This document shows positions 1 to 8,536 of a stretch of 64,000 nt of DNA, piece after piece. The notes below the pieces were generated by a model. That model was not told where the DNA came from and ran no database searches. It worked only from the letters and a program-made list of their open reading frames with translations. Source of the DNA: Basilea psittacipulmonis DSM 24701 (GTDB lineage Bacteria > Pseudomonadota > Gammaproteobacteria > Burkholderiales > Burkholderiaceae_B); assembly GCF_000743945.1 (NCBI RefSeq), contig NZ_CP009238.1, positions 1,178,001 to 1,242,000 of the forward strand. Reading direction: 5' to 3'. Numbering within the stretch: the first letter of the stretch is position 1; each line of letters starts with the position of its first letter. The translations under genes and the position numbers were made by a program.

Positions 1-1
1 G

Positions 2-256
2 TATTTTGCCAGTGTGATGTCCAATATACTTGGTGATATAAAGGATCCTGAACATATTCTTATCGCACTTGCGATTATTGTGATAGAAACCTTTGCTTAT
101 TTTTATTTAGTGGCATTATTATTTTCACGAAAAATAGCCAAATCATTCTACTATCAACACAGCAGACGCATTGATAATCTGGCGGGTTGTATTTTCTTGT
201 GTTTTGGGATTTGGTTGATTTATAGTGGATTGAAAGAATTATTTTTATTATTTTGA
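2..256 (+). CDS. LysE/RhtB-family amino-acid exporter, C-terminal end (partial)
   Basis: The reading frame is open to the left edge of the window, so this is the 3' end of a longer gene; the GTG/ATG codons at 14 and 17 are internal. The visible ~84 residues hold two membrane segments. They end in a pattern typical of the LysE/RhtB exporter family C-terminus: a Tyr-rich segment, a basic loop with SRRIDNLAG, then a last helix with FLCFGIWLIYSGL. Members export amino acids or homoserine lactones from the cytoplasm; the substrate cannot be told from this fragment. It ends 21 bp before bcp. Family assignment is fairly good, specific function unknown. Confidence 0.6.
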   Translation, partial: YFASVMSNILGDIKDPEHILIALAIIVIETFAYFYLVALLFSRKIAKSFYYQHSRRIDNLAGCIFLCFGIWLIYSGLKELFLLF

Positions 257-277
257 TAACAATGGAGGCTAATCATT

Positions 278-742
278 ATGTCAGTTGAAATCGGAAAAAA
301 AGTTCCTACGTTTCAAGCTCAAACTCAATTCGGAGACATCAGTTCAAACGATTTTAAAGGAAAAATAACGGTTTTATACTTTTACCCCAAAGATAATACG
401 CCCGGTTGCACAACAGAGGCCCAAGACTTTAGAGATCATTTAGAGGCTTTTAAAAAGCTGAATATTCAAGTGATAGGTATTTCAAAGGATACCGTAAAAA
501 CTCATGCAAATTTTGATCAAAAACATCAGTTAAATTTTCCGCTAATTGCTGACCCTGAAAAAGAAATCTGCCAGATGTTTTCTGTGATGAAAGAAAAAAA
601 TATGTATGGCAAAAAAGTTTGGGGAATTGAACGCAGTACCTTTTTATTTAATCATGATGCGGTATTAGTGAAAGAATGGCGTGGCGTAAAAGTTCCAGGC
701 CACGTACAAGAAGTACTTCAAGCTGCACAAGAACTGATTTAA
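278..742 (+). CDS. bcp: Thioredoxin-dependent peroxiredoxin, BCP/PrxQ family
   Basis: A cytoplasmic thiol peroxidase that reduces hydrogen peroxide and organic peroxides. At 154 aa it matches the family length. The peroxidatic cysteine is Cys44 in the motif TPGCTTE, followed by FRD and later the family block GIERSTFLF. In the two-cysteine form, as in E. coli, the resolving Cys lies five residues after the peroxidatic one; here that place is Gln49, so this looks like the one-Cys variant. A GGAGG ribosome site sits 8-9 bases before the ATG. The PhoH-like gene follows after 11 bp and may be co-transcribed. Confidence 0.92.
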   Translation: MSVEIGKKVPTFQAQTQFGDISSNDFKGKITVLYFYPKDNTPGCTTEAQDFRDHLEAFKKLNIQVIGISKDTVKTHANFDQKHQLNFPLIADPEKEICQMFSVMKEKNMYGKKVWGIERSTFLFNHDAVLVKEWRGVKVPGHVQEVLQAAQELI

Positions 743-753
743 AAGGATGTCAT

Positions 754-2571
754 ATGCCATTACCTTTAGAACCTAAAATCCTGGGCGATACGGTTAAAAC
801 CTCATCTAAAGCTGTTTCCAAACAGTCTTTCTCTTTGATCAAAGAAGAGAAAAACAAAATCATGGTCTTGGAAAAACAAGTAGAACATGATTTTAAAACC
901 TTACAAAAAGAAATTCATCACCCCAAAAAATCTAAGGTTCAAGGGAAAGCATCGACTGAACACGAAGTTTTTTTTGAACATATCACGCATGCTCAATCTC
1001 AAGTTAAACAGATCATCGCTGATTTAAACAAACTTCAAGATGATTCAGACGCTAAAGATGACGTGATCCAGTATGCCCAAGCAGTGCTACAAAAAATCAG
1101 TATCATGAGAAACACCGCCACTGAGTTATTGTCCACAATTGGCGTGAACACGGATTCTCAAGTTATCAAACCCACAAGCACCAAAAAACCATCTATGGCA
1201 TCCAAGCACAAAAAACTTTATGTTCTGGATACCAACGTGCTGTTGCATGATTCAAGCTGTCTTTTTAAATTTAAAGAGCACGATGTCTTTATTCCCATGA
1301 TTACATTGGAAGAACTTGATCATCACAAAACAGGGAATAAAGATATTGCTCGAACCGCTCGTGAAGTCAGTCGAACGTTGGCAAAATTATGCGAGCATTC
1401 TAGCATCGATAAGGTCACGCAAGGTATTGCCTTAAATACCATTGGTCATAGCGATGCCCTAGGATTATTGTTTTTTCAAACACAAGCATTGCAGGCTGAT
1501 TTAAGCCATATTCTGCCTCATCACACCAAACCAGACAACACTATTTTAAGCGTGGTCAAATGCCTAAATGATACAGAAAAACGAGAAGTGATTTTAGTAT
1601 CGAAAGACATTAACATGCGTATCAAAGCACTCGCGTTAGGATTAAAGGCCGAAGACTATCGTAATGATCTGTCACCGCTCATGGATGAAGACTTTTTATA
1701 TACAGGCAAATATCAGCTTGAAGATCCGATTACTCCTTACATCAAGCGTGAATATCACCAAAACGGCAAAACCTATCTTGAATTAGAAGGCCCTTTTGAA
1801 CATATTTATCCCAATCAACTTTGTTATAACCAAGATATTGAGGCTATCTCCAAATCTATCACACCCAATGGCATTATTTTGGAGAAACTGCGTGCTTACA
1901 CAAAACAAGCAAAAGCCCATGTCTGGGGGATTTACGCCAAAAATCGTGAACAAAACTTTGCTTTAAATATACTGATGAATCCTGATATTCATTTAGTGAC
2001 TATTCTGGGAAGTGCTGGCACAGGCAAAACATTGCTCACCTTAGCGGCGGGTATTGCTCAAGTACTTGAAACGCACACATATAAACAAATTATTGTCACG
2101 AGAGCCACCGTGTCGATGGGTGAGGATATTGGCTTTTTACCAGGTACAGAAGAGGAAAAAATGTATCCTTGGATGGGTGCTTTGGAAGATAACTTAGATT
2201 TTTTATACAAAAATACCAAAAATCATCTTTCTATTTCTGAGTCATCCAAACAAGAAATTCAAGCTCATATTCAATTTAAATCAATGAGTTTTATGCGTGG
2301 TAGAACGTTTACCGATACATTTATCATTATCGATGAAGCCCAAAATTTAACGCCAAAACAAATGAAAGCACTGATTACACGTGCGGGACATAATACTAAA
2401 GTCGTGTGTTTAGGCAATATTGCACAAATCGATACGCCTTATTTGACCGAAGGTAGTTCTGGCATTACGCATATTGTTGAACGTTTTAAAGAATGGGACA
2501 AAGCATCGCATATTATTTTAACCAAAGCTGAACGTTCGGAATTAGCTGAATACGCTGAACAGTATCTGTAA
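754..2571 (+). CDS. PIN domain-PhoH family ATPase with N-terminal helical extension
   Basis: A 605-aa fusion of a PIN-type nuclease fold and a PhoH ATPase, a combination widespread in bacteria and thought to act on RNA. The PIN domain begins near residue 152 with LDTNVLLHD (metal-binding Asp) and carries EELDHHK. The PhoH part has the Walker A motif GSAGTGKT near 419 and the Walker B motif IIIDEAQ near 527. The ATG at 754 is preceded by AGGA; a longer open frame from 676 overlaps bcp and has no ribosome site. Residues 20-150 are Lys/Glu/Gln-rich and helical, apparently an insertion, because relatives usually reach the PIN motif within a few dozen residues. Exact substrate unknown. Confidence 0.85.
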   Translation: MPLPLEPKILGDTVKTSSKAVSKQSFSLIKEEKNKIMVLEKQVEHDFKTLQKEIHHPKKSKVQGKASTEHEVFFEHITHAQSQVKQIIADLNKLQDDSDAKDDVIQYAQAVLQKISIMRNTATELLSTIGVNTDSQVIKPTSTKKPSMASKHKKLYVLDTNVLLHDSSCLFKFKEHDVFIPMITLEELDHHKTGNKDIARTAREVSRTLAKLCEHSSIDKVTQGIALNTIGHSDALGLLFFQTQALQADLSHILPHHTKPDNTILSVVKCLNDTEKREVILVSKDINMRIKALALGLKAEDYRNDLSPLMDEDFLYTGKYQLEDPITPYIKREYHQNGKTYLELEGPFEHIYPNQLCYNQDIEAISKSITPNGIILEKLRAYTKQAKAHVWGIYAKNREQNFALNILMNPDIHLVTILGSAGTGKTLLTLAAGIAQVLETHTYKQIIVTRATVSMGEDIGFLPGTEEEKMYPWMGALEDNLDFLYKNTKNHLSISESSKQEIQAHIQFKSMSFMRGRTFTDTFIIIDEAQNLTPKQMKALITRAGHNTKVVCLGNIAQIDTPYLTEGSSGITHIVERFKEWDKASHIILTKAERSELAEYAEQYL

Positions 2572-2580
2572 GATACGCAT

Positions 2581-2635
2581 AAAAATCTCTAATCGCCAAG
2601 CACGATGAAGCTTATTTACGATTAGAGATTTTTTT
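2581..2635. terminator. Bidirectional Rho-independent terminator
   Basis: A 15-bp perfect inverted repeat (2581-2595 with 2619-2633) flanked by a T-run on the right and an A-run on the left. It can end both the rightward PhoH transcript and the leftward yqeY transcript, which stop 10 bp and 3 bp away. Confidence 0.8.
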
Positions 2636-2637
2636 AT

Positions 2638-3096
2638 TTACGATAATTTTTCTTTAAGCCATTTTGAAACCAACGCCATATCTGCACGGCCTGCAAACTG
2701 GGCTTTTAGCACGCCCATGGCTTTACCCATCGCCTGCCCGCCTGATAAACCTTGGGCTTTTAATTCATTGACCACCGCATCAATGGCCGCATTTAACTCA
2801 TCTTGAGAAACCTGTTCTGGCATAAACTCGCTTAATACCTCGATTTCGGCTCTTTCTGATGCAGCACTTTCTTCGCGTCCCGCTTGTTCAAACGCGGCGA
2901 TAGATTCTTTACGTTGCTTAATTTGTTTTTCGATGATCTGTTGAATTTGTTGATCATTTAATTCAACACGCTCATCAACTTCTTTTTGTTTGATCGCAGC
3001 ACTCAAGAAACGTAATGTCGCTAATCTCGCTGTTTGGCGGGATTTCATCGCTTCTTTTATAGCTTCATTTAAAGTTTGTTTTAATGTCATGCTCAT
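2638..3096 (-). CDS. yqeY: GatB/YqeY domain protein
   Basis: A 152-aa small soluble protein whose whole length is the YqeY domain, related to the tail domain of the GatB subunit of Asp-tRNA(Asn)/Glu-tRNA(Gln) amidotransferase. Family marks include LKQTLNEAIKEAMK at the start, LRFLSAAIKQKEVDER, LSEFMPEQ and the glycine-rich GGQAMGKAMGVLK near the end. A direct role in tRNA amidation has not been shown for stand-alone members. The start could also be the third codon (MTLKQ). It is transcribed away from the esterase-like/coaBC genes and shares a terminator with the PhoH-like gene. Confidence 0.88.
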   Translation of the reverse strand: MSMTLKQTLNEAIKEAMKSRQTARLATLRFLSAAIKQKEVDERVELNDQQIQQIIEKQIKQRKESIAAFEQAGREESAASERAEIEVLSEFMPEQVSQDELNAAIDAVVNELKAQGLSGGQAMGKAMGVLKAQFAGRADMALVSKWLKEKLS

Positions 3097-3142
3097 AATG
3101 GTAAGATAAGAAAAATATTGACTCTATTGTAAACCAAAATTT

Positions 3143-3811
3143 ATGAATCGTATTTTTACGCAACATATATTAGTACCTAATCATCAATCGGCACAACAGT
3201 TATTGGTCTTGTTCATGGACCCTAATCTTCCCATTGAATCCATTAACTTACTTTTGCAAAAATTAACCCAACACTTCCCTTTTGCTGCCATAGCACTCAT
3301 TCAGGCAAGATGGACAGATGAGGAAAAACAAATCACCCAAGAAAAGGAGATGCGTTCATTAATCTCCAAATACTCAGAATCATTAGTCGATTACATCAAG
3401 AAACTTCAAGAACATTTTCACATTGCATCCGACGCAACGGCCCTCATCAGTTCGGGGCTTGCATCGAGTATTTGTCTAGATTTAATCGCTGAAAAGAAAC
3501 TTTTGCCTGGTCGATTTATTGGTTTAATGCCCTTACTGGTTAATTATCCCCAGCATATTTCAGCCCAAACCACCCTACATTTGTTTTACAACCAAGATAA
3601 TCCTTTTATTTCTTTACCTCGCATTCACGCCGATACACAGCATCTCAAAGAAATTGACACGGATTTTACCTATGATATTTTTGAGCATCCTTACCCTTTT
3701 AATGATGAAATCCTTGAAAGTATGATAAAACGCATACTCAATACCATTCCTTTGCGTATTATTCGCGAAGTTCACAAAAGCCAATCCAAGGATGACAAGA
3801 CATGGAGTTAA
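3143..3811 (+). CDS. Putative alpha/beta hydrolase, carboxylesterase-like
   Basis: A 222-aa protein without a clear name. Its layout resembles short phospholipase/carboxylesterase-type hydrolases (YpfH class). A helix-strand turn ISSGLASSICLDL stands where the nucleophile elbow GFSQG is expected. Next comes FYNQDNPFISLP, where the acid residue and the loop G-x-x-D-x-x-V-P normally lie, then FEHPYPFNDE, where the catalytic His is followed by the final helix. The elbow is degenerate: Ser is present but the flanking glycines are shifted, so activity is uncertain. The last 10 bases overlap the start of coaBC, suggesting translational coupling. No recognisable ribosome site is seen before the ATG. 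Confidence 0.45.
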   Translation: MNRIFTQHILVPNHQSAQQLLVLFMDPNLPIESINLLLQKLTQHFPFAAIALIQARWTDEEKQITQEKEMRSLISKYSESLVDYIKKLQEHFHIASDATALISSGLASSICLDLIAEKKLLPGRFIGLMPLLVNYPQHISAQTTLHLFYNQDNPFISLPRIHADTQHLKEIDTDFTYDIFEHPYPFNDEILESMIKRILNTIPLRIIREVHKSQSKDDKTWS

Positions 3812-5010
3812 GCCAAAAAACCATTATTTTAGGTGTTACAGGGGGTATTGCCGCTTATAAGTCAGCTTACTTAGTACGCCTATTGACTCAAGCAGGTGCG
3901 ACTGTACATGTCGTGATGACGCGTGCTGCACAGGATTTTGTTGGAAAAACCACATTTCAAGCACTTAGTGGCCACCCCGTCTTAACAGACACCATTGGTA
4001 ACGATCACGATACCATGGAACATATCCATCTCACCCGTCAGGCCGATGCGATTATTATTGCACCCGCCACAGCCAATACCATAGCGAATCTTGCAAATGG
4101 ACAGGCCCATGATTTGTTAAGTGCGATGTGTCTGGCAAAAGGAAAATGCCCTTTGCTGATTGCCCCTGCTATGAATCATGAAATGTGGTCACATCCAGCC
4201 ACCCAAAGAAATATTCAGACATTAAAACAAGATGGCTGCCAAATTTTTGGCCCCAATTCAGGCGTTCAAGCATGTGGTGAAAATGGACCTGGCAGAATGT
4301 TGGAACCAGAGGAATTGTTGGCAGAAATCATTGCTTTTTTCCAACCAAAGTATTTATCACAAAAACATGTGTTAATCACTGCTGGTCCCACTCAAGAGCC
4401 GATTGACCCCGTCCGAGTCATATCGAATCTATCATCTGGTCAAATGGGCTATGCACTGGCACGAGCCGCCAAGGAATCGGGTGCCAAAGTAACCTTAATC
4501 TCTGGCCCCACTGCCTTGCCCCAACCTTACGGCGTTGAGCGTATTAACGTTCACACCGCTAAACAAATGTATGAAGCGGTTATGAAAGCGGTCGATGAGT
4601 GTGATATTTTTATTTCCGTGGCGGCGGTGGCGGATTGGTATATCAAGAACTATCGCTCAGAAAAAATTAAAAAATCGAATCAAAAAATAGGCTTAGATCT
4701 TGAGTTTGGCGAAAATCCTGATATTTTAGCAAGTGTCGCACAACTTCCTCACCCGCCGTATTGCGTAGGTTTTGCGGCCGAAACCAACGATCTGTTTGAA
4801 CATGCCCAAGCAAAATTAACGCGCAAAAAGATTCCTATGATCATTGCCAATCTGTCTCAAGATGCCATGAACTTGCCTCACACGGATGTTTGGGTACTAA
4901 CAGAAAACGAAAAAATTCATCTTCATCCCGGTCCAAAATTAGCTGTTGCCCGGAACTTAATTAACATTATTGCCGAACACTATTATCAATCGTTACGATC
5001 TCAAGCTTAA
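3802..5010 (+). CDS. coaBC: Bifunctional phosphopantothenoylcysteine decarboxylase / phosphopantothenate-cysteine ligase
   Basis: Carries out two successive steps of coenzyme A synthesis: joining cysteine to 4'-phosphopantothenate (CoaB) and decarboxylating the product (CoaC). At 402 aa it is full length. The N-terminal flavoprotein half shows GVTGGIAAYK, the catalytic His in MEHIHLTR (74-76), PAMNHEMW and the active Cys158 in ACGENGPGRM. The C-terminal half begins near 188 with TAGPTQEPIDPVR and NLSSGQMGYALA and contains the ligase Lys cluster KIKKSNQK near 288. It overlaps the preceding gene by 10 bp and is followed by dut after 33 bp, a common coaBC-dut pair. Confidence 0.97.
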   Translation: MELSQKTIILGVTGGIAAYKSAYLVRLLTQAGATVHVVMTRAAQDFVGKTTFQALSGHPVLTDTIGNDHDTMEHIHLTRQADAIIIAPATANTIANLANGQAHDLLSAMCLAKGKCPLLIAPAMNHEMWSHPATQRNIQTLKQDGCQIFGPNSGVQACGENGPGRMLEPEELLAEIIAFFQPKYLSQKHVLITAGPTQEPIDPVRVISNLSSGQMGYALARAAKESGAKVTLISGPTALPQPYGVERINVHTAKQMYEAVMKAVDECDIFISVAAVADWYIKNYRSEKIKKSNQKIGLDLEFGENPDILASVAQLPHPPYCVGFAAETNDLFEHAQAKLTRKKIPMIIANLSQDAMNLPHTDVWVLTENEKIHLHPGPKLAVARNLINIIAEHYYQSLRSQA

Positions 5011-5043
5011 TGATGACGTACAACACTCAATATAGAGGAACAC

Positions 5044-5490
5044 ATGAAAATCGATCTTAAAATTTTAGATGAACGCATGAAAGAACAACTACCCGCCTAT
5101 GCAACGGCAGGGTCTGCTGGCTTGGATTTACGAGCTTGCATCGATGAACCCATCACATTAGAAGCTCATCAAACCACATTGATTCCAACTGGATTAGCCA
5201 TTCATATCGCCAATCCTAACTATGCTGCAACGATTCTTCCTCGTTCAGGATTAGGACATAAACATGGCATTGTATTAGGCAATCTGGTGGGACTGATTGA
5301 TTCTGATTATCAAGGGCAGCTAATGGTATCAGTATGGAATCGCTCCGATACTGCTTTTACCATTCATCCTATGGAACGAATCGCCCAATTAGTAATACTC
5401 CCCGTTGTTCAAGTTGGTTTTAACATCGTTGATGATTTTGATAAAACCGAACGAGGCAGTGGCGGATTTGGTAGCACAGGTGGAAAATAA
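5044..5490 (+). CDS. dut: Deoxyuridine 5'-triphosphate nucleotidohydrolase (dUTPase)
   Basis: Hydrolyses dUTP to dUMP and pyrophosphate, keeping uracil out of DNA and supplying dUMP for thymidylate. The 148-aa trimeric-type enzyme shows all family motifs: [32 protein letters not shown] with the catalytic Asp, and the glycine-rich tail [17 protein letters not shown] precedes the ATG. It follows coaBC in the same direction and is probably the last gene of that operon, with an inverted repeat 10 bp past the stop. Confidence 0.97.
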   Translation: MKIDLKILDERMKEQLPAYATAGSAGLDLRACIDEPITLEAHQTTLIPTGLAIHIANPNYAATILPRSGLGHKHGIVLGNLVGLIDSDYQGQLMVSVWNRSDTAFTIHPMERIAQLVILPVVQVGFNIVDDFDKTERGSGGFGSTGGK

Positions 5491-5499
5491 ACCATAAAA

Positions 5500-5537
5500 C
5501 TGAATCGCTAAGATCCACTGGTACCCTAGCGATTCAG
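5500..5537. repeat. Inverted repeat after dut (possible terminator without T-run)
   Basis: An 11-bp perfect inverted repeat, CTGAATCGCTA (5500-5510) with TAGCGATTCAG (5527-5537), just past the dut stop. No T-run follows, so it is a weak terminator candidate or a 3' stabilising hairpin. Confidence 0.45.
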
Positions 5538-5994
5538 TAGCCTGAATATAATCATCACTTTATCTTTTATCCTCTTACAACAAAGCTGTCATTAAAGATT
5601 TTGTTGTGTTGCAACGAAAATAATCGTATTGTTTAAAACTATTACACTCCTTTTCTAACAATAGAAAATCAATAAAACTGAACCTTTTTGTTTAAATTTT
5701 GCACAGCAACACAAAAAGTCAGAGAATGGCTTAAAACGTTCATTTTAAGTTTAAAAAATAGTATTTACACAACAAAAAATGATGAATTTTAAAAACTGTT
5801 AAAATTTTAACCTTTTTGCCTTGACTTATTTTCATTAAAAATACATCATATAGTTAGTTAGATGTTTTTTGTTTTTTTGCAGTACTACACAATTAATATC
5901 TGACATAATGGCAAGGGGAAGGCTTCCAGGTAGTATTAAAGTTTACTCAAGTGCTATTGTTTTAATTAACAATCTACATTAAGAGGCACATAAA
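5538..5994. other. Gene-free AT-rich leader region before the cold-shock gene
   Basis: About 450 bases with no supportable ORF, very AT-rich. It holds runs of T and the sequence TTGACT at 5821-5826 with A/T-rich candidates for a -10 (around 5844-5854), none convincing. If the promoter lies here the cold-shock mRNA would have a 5' leader of over 100 bases, as cspA-type mRNAs often do (known for the family, only inferred here). The last bases carry a clear AGAGG ribosome site. Confidence 0.4.
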
Positions 5995-6237
5995 ATGTCT
6001 AATACCAACCACGCCAACTCTTTAGGAGAAAACCTACTTAAAGGAACTGTTAAGTGGTTTAACGACGCCAAAGGATTTGGGTTTATCACCCCCGAAGGCG
6101 GCGGAGAAGACTTGTTTGCTCACTATTCTGCCATCCAAATGACAGGATTTAGGACACTAAAAGAAGGTCAAGAAGTGAAATTTGAATTAGCGGAAGGGCC
6201 TAAGGGTAAACAAGCTATTAACATTATTGCCGCGTAG
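5995..6237 (+). CDS. Cold-shock domain protein (CspA family)
   Basis: An 80-aa RNA/ssDNA-binding protein made of one OB-fold cold-shock domain; such proteins melt mRNA structure at low temperature. RNP-1 is seen as KGFGFI and RNP-2 as DLFAHYSAI, after the usual [10 protein letters not shown]. The domain is preceded by an extra 15 residues ([15 protein letters not shown]) absent from classical 67-70-aa Csp proteins. This start is supported by AGAGG about 8 bases upstream and there is no other in-frame ATG nearer the domain. It is a single-gene unit with a strong terminator downstream. Confidence 0.93.
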   Translation: MSNTNHANSLGENLLKGTVKWFNDAKGFGFITPEGGGEDLFAHYSAIQMTGFRTLKEGQEVKFELAEGPKGKQAINIIAA

Positions 6238-6351
6238 CACAGAGAACTGATGTTTTATTTGCATTAAGTAGTACCGCAGAAAACAAACTGACTATCTGTA
6301 AAACCACAGTTACTTTTAATAGTAATAGGCTTCTTCTTTAGAGATGCAACT

Positions 6352-6386
6352 AAGCCACCGTAGTTTTTTCTACGGTGGCTTTTCTT
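6352..6386 (+). terminator. Rho-independent terminator after the cold-shock gene
   Basis: A 12-bp perfect stem (6352-6363 with 6370-6381) with a loop of six T, then TTTTCTTT. It lies about 115 bases after the csp stop; the sequence between holds no gene. Confidence 0.85.
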
Positions 6387-6480
6387 TATTCTCCTACAAA
6401 AAACTCGTTTTTATGATTCTTTGTTCATGCTTTACTCTGCTTTTTAACCTGACTAGAATCCAGCATCGCGATGATTTTTC

Positions 6481-7311
6481 TCAATCAAGCGTCTGAGTCT
6501 CTAACAAGCGATAATGAGCGTGTATGCCATCGATAATGGACTTTATCGCCAAATCTAAAGGTTTGTTTTCTTCATAATTACTTTCTAAAGCCACATGTAC
6601 CCTGCCTTCACGAATTAATTTTTCAGCACTGGCCGCTTTTTCATTATTGGCATAAACGGCAATAGAATGTCCTCCCGACTCTTTCACTAATCGCATACAA
6701 GGCACATCAGTTTCACCATCACCAATAAAAATCATATTGAAAAACGGCACAGGACGTTCATTTTGAGGAACATATTCATTGATTTTTTGTACATCCGACT
6801 CATCCTCACAACCTTTATTAATACGAAATAAAAACTGTGTTTTGGTCGTGTAATTCACTGCTGTAGCGGGCCACATCGCCACATCATAAATATCATACAA
6901 ATACCCTGAGGCATAAATTTTATGAATGTACGGGGCAATACTCGTCCCTTCTATCATCTCTCTCAATCCTGACGAAATAATATAATGCCGTAGCTCAAGA
7001 CCTCGTTCTTTGGCGTATTCATTCAGTCTTTGAAACCAATCTTCCACCCCTGGGTAAAAACGAATTTCTGAACCGTATTTGAGAAAGTCTTGTTTTCTAA
7101 CCCTTACCTCTGCTTCTTCCGCTTTCTTTAACATCCAATACATATAACTCAAAATACCGTCAGCTTTATTTTTTTGAGCCAAAGCATTAGACTGTTGCCA
7201 AAATTCTTGTGCGGTTATATTCAACTCAGGAATAAAATTATGTTCCTGCATATTTCCTGGCGCCAAGGTACCATCAAAATCATAAGCGATTGCAACAATA
7301 GGCTTTTTCAT
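6481..7311 (-). CDS. HAD-superfamily hydrolase
   Basis: A 276-aa haloacid-dehalogenase-type phosphatase. Motif I is DFDGTLAPG near residue 11 (nucleophile and acid Asp), motif II is the Ser in HYIISSGL, and motif IV is FIGDGETDVP, which binds Mg2+. A long cap insert lies between motifs I and II, giving it a resemblance to phosphoserine-phosphatase-like members. The substrate is not known for this subfamily; a small phosphorylated metabolite is likely. No signal peptide, so it is cytoplasmic. It stands alone, between the csp terminator and the 101-bp repeat array that begins about 80 bases upstream of its start. Confidence 0.8.
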   Translation of the reverse strand: MKKPIVAIAYDFDGTLAPGNMQEHNFIPELNITAQEFWQQSNALAQKNKADGILSYMYWMLKKAEEAEVRVRKQDFLKYGSEIRFYPGVEDWFQRLNEYAKERGLELRHYIISSGLREMIEGTSIAPYIHKIYASGYLYDIYDVAMWPATAVNYTTKTQFLFRINKGCEDESDVQKINEYVPQNERPVPFFNMIFIGDGETDVPCMRLVKESGGHSIAVYANNEKAASAEKLIREGRVHVALESNYEENKPLDLAIKSIIDGIHAHYRLLETQTLD

Positions 7312-7389
7312 TATTTCCTTACCATTCCGATTAATAGCATTTCAATATTTTATCTTTTTATTCTTTACGATATTTCGCATTCACTCACA

Positions 7390-7850
7390 TTTACTGTAAC
7401 AAAAATAAGAATGAGATAATCTGCCTTTCAAATTCATTATCAGGCCCGTTTTTAGCGGTTTCTGAGACTTTAATTTCCAGCACACACACGTTTACTGTAA
7501 CAAAAATAAGAATGAGATAATATGTCTATTAACTTCACCATCAGGCCCGTTTTTAGCGGTTTCTGAGGCTTTAATTTCCACCACACTCACATTTACTGTA
7601 ACAAAAATAAGAATGAGATAATCTGACTTCCAAATTCATTATCAGGCTCGTTTTTAGCGGTTTCTGAAGCTTTAATTTCCACCACACTCACATTTACTGT
7701 AACAAAAATAAGAATGAGATAATATGTCTATTAACTTCACCATCAGGTCCGTTTTTAGCGGTTTCTGAGGCTTTAATTCGCACCATACACACATTTACTG
7801 TAACAAAAATAAGAATGAGATAATCTGCCTTTCAAATCTCGTTTTTAGCC
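7390..7850. repeat. Tandem array of a 101-bp unit (four full copies and one partial)
   Basis: The sequence TTTACTGTAACAAAAATAAG begins at 7390, 7491, 7592, 7693 and 7794, an exact 101-bp period. Copies 1 and 3 share one variant segment (CTG...AAATTCATTATCAGG) and copies 2 and 4 another (ATGTCTATTAACTTCACC), so the array is also a 202-bp dimer repeat. Copy 5 begins as the first type and breaks off near 7840, next to the sodB terminator. A remnant of a unit end (TTCACTCACA) precedes copy 1. No ORF spans the units and the period is not a multiple of three. Confidence 0.95.
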
Positions 7851-7899
7851 TGGATGGCTAAAATAAAAAAGCACTGTTAGCTCATAAGCATAACAGTGC
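7843..7899 (-). terminator. Terminator of sodB (two hairpins)
   Basis: On the minus strand the sodB stop is followed by a 9-bp stem, GCACTGTTA (7871-7879) with TAACAGTGC (7891-7899), and a T-rich tract. A second stem then follows, TTTTAGCC (7843-7850) with GGCTAAAA (7856-7863). The first hairpin with its T-run is the likely terminator. Confidence 0.75.
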
Positions 7900-7924
7900 C
7901 GATATTCAAACGATTATTCGTTCA

Positions 7925-8503
7925 TTAAGCAAAATTTTGCTCAACAAAATTCCAGTTCACCAAGGCCCAGAAGTTTTCCAAATATTTTGGACGAGCATTG
8001 CGATAATCGATATAGTATGCATGTTCCCACACATCACAGGTTAGCAAAGGTTTGTCATCACCTGTTAATGGTGTCGCTGCATTACTTGTATTAACAATTT
8101 CCAAATCACCTGATGGTTTTTTCACTAACCAAGTCCAACCTGAACCAAAGTTACCTGCTGCAGATGCTGTAAAAGCTTCTACAAACGCTTCAAATGAACC
8201 CCATTTTTTAGCAATCGCTTCAGCCAAAGCACCTTCTGGTTTTGCTTTAGCATTAGGAGTTAAACAATTCCAGTAAAATGTGTGGTTCCAAACCTGAGCA
8301 GCATTATTAAATACACCGCCACTAGATTTTTTGATAATTTCTTCTAAGCTTGCGTTTTCAAACTCAGTACCTGCTACTAATTTATTTAAGTTCGTAACAT
8401 AAGCTTGATGATGTTTTCCGTAGTGAAACTCTAACGTTTCTTTTGAAATGCGTGGTTCTAACGCATCCATTGCATAGGGCAATGCTGGCAACTCAAATGA
8501 CAT
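7925..8503 (-). CDS. sodB: Superoxide dismutase [Fe]
   Basis: Converts superoxide to oxygen and hydrogen peroxide in the cytoplasm. At 192 aa it is the normal length. Metal ligands are His27, His74 (in NHTFYW), Asp157 and His161 (in [13 protein letters not shown]). The motif [13 protein letters not shown] and the Gln at position 70 favour the iron rather than manganese form. A GAAGGAG ribosome site lies just before the ATG. It is a single-gene unit with its own extended -10 promoter and terminator. Confidence 0.96.
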   Translation of the reverse strand: MSFELPALPYAMDALEPRISKETLEFHYGKHHQAYVTNLNKLVAGTEFENASLEEIIKKSSGGVFNNAAQVWNHTFYWNCLTPNAKAKPEGALAEAIAKKWGSFEAFVEAFTASAAGNFGSGWTWLVKKPSGDLEIVNTSNAATPLTGDDKPLLTCDVWEHAYYIDYRNARPKYLENFWALVNWNFVEQNFA

Positions 8504-8536
8504 AATAACTCCTTCTAATATTTAGGGTAGCCTGCC

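Noticed and set aside
676..753. A 26-residue N-terminal extension of the PIN-PhoH protein
   Set aside because: It overlaps the bcp 3' end and lacks a ribosome site, whereas the ATG at 754 has AGGA at the right distance.
7390..7850. CRISPR-like array
   Set aside because: Units are contiguous 101-bp repeats with no unique spacers and no cas genes in the window.
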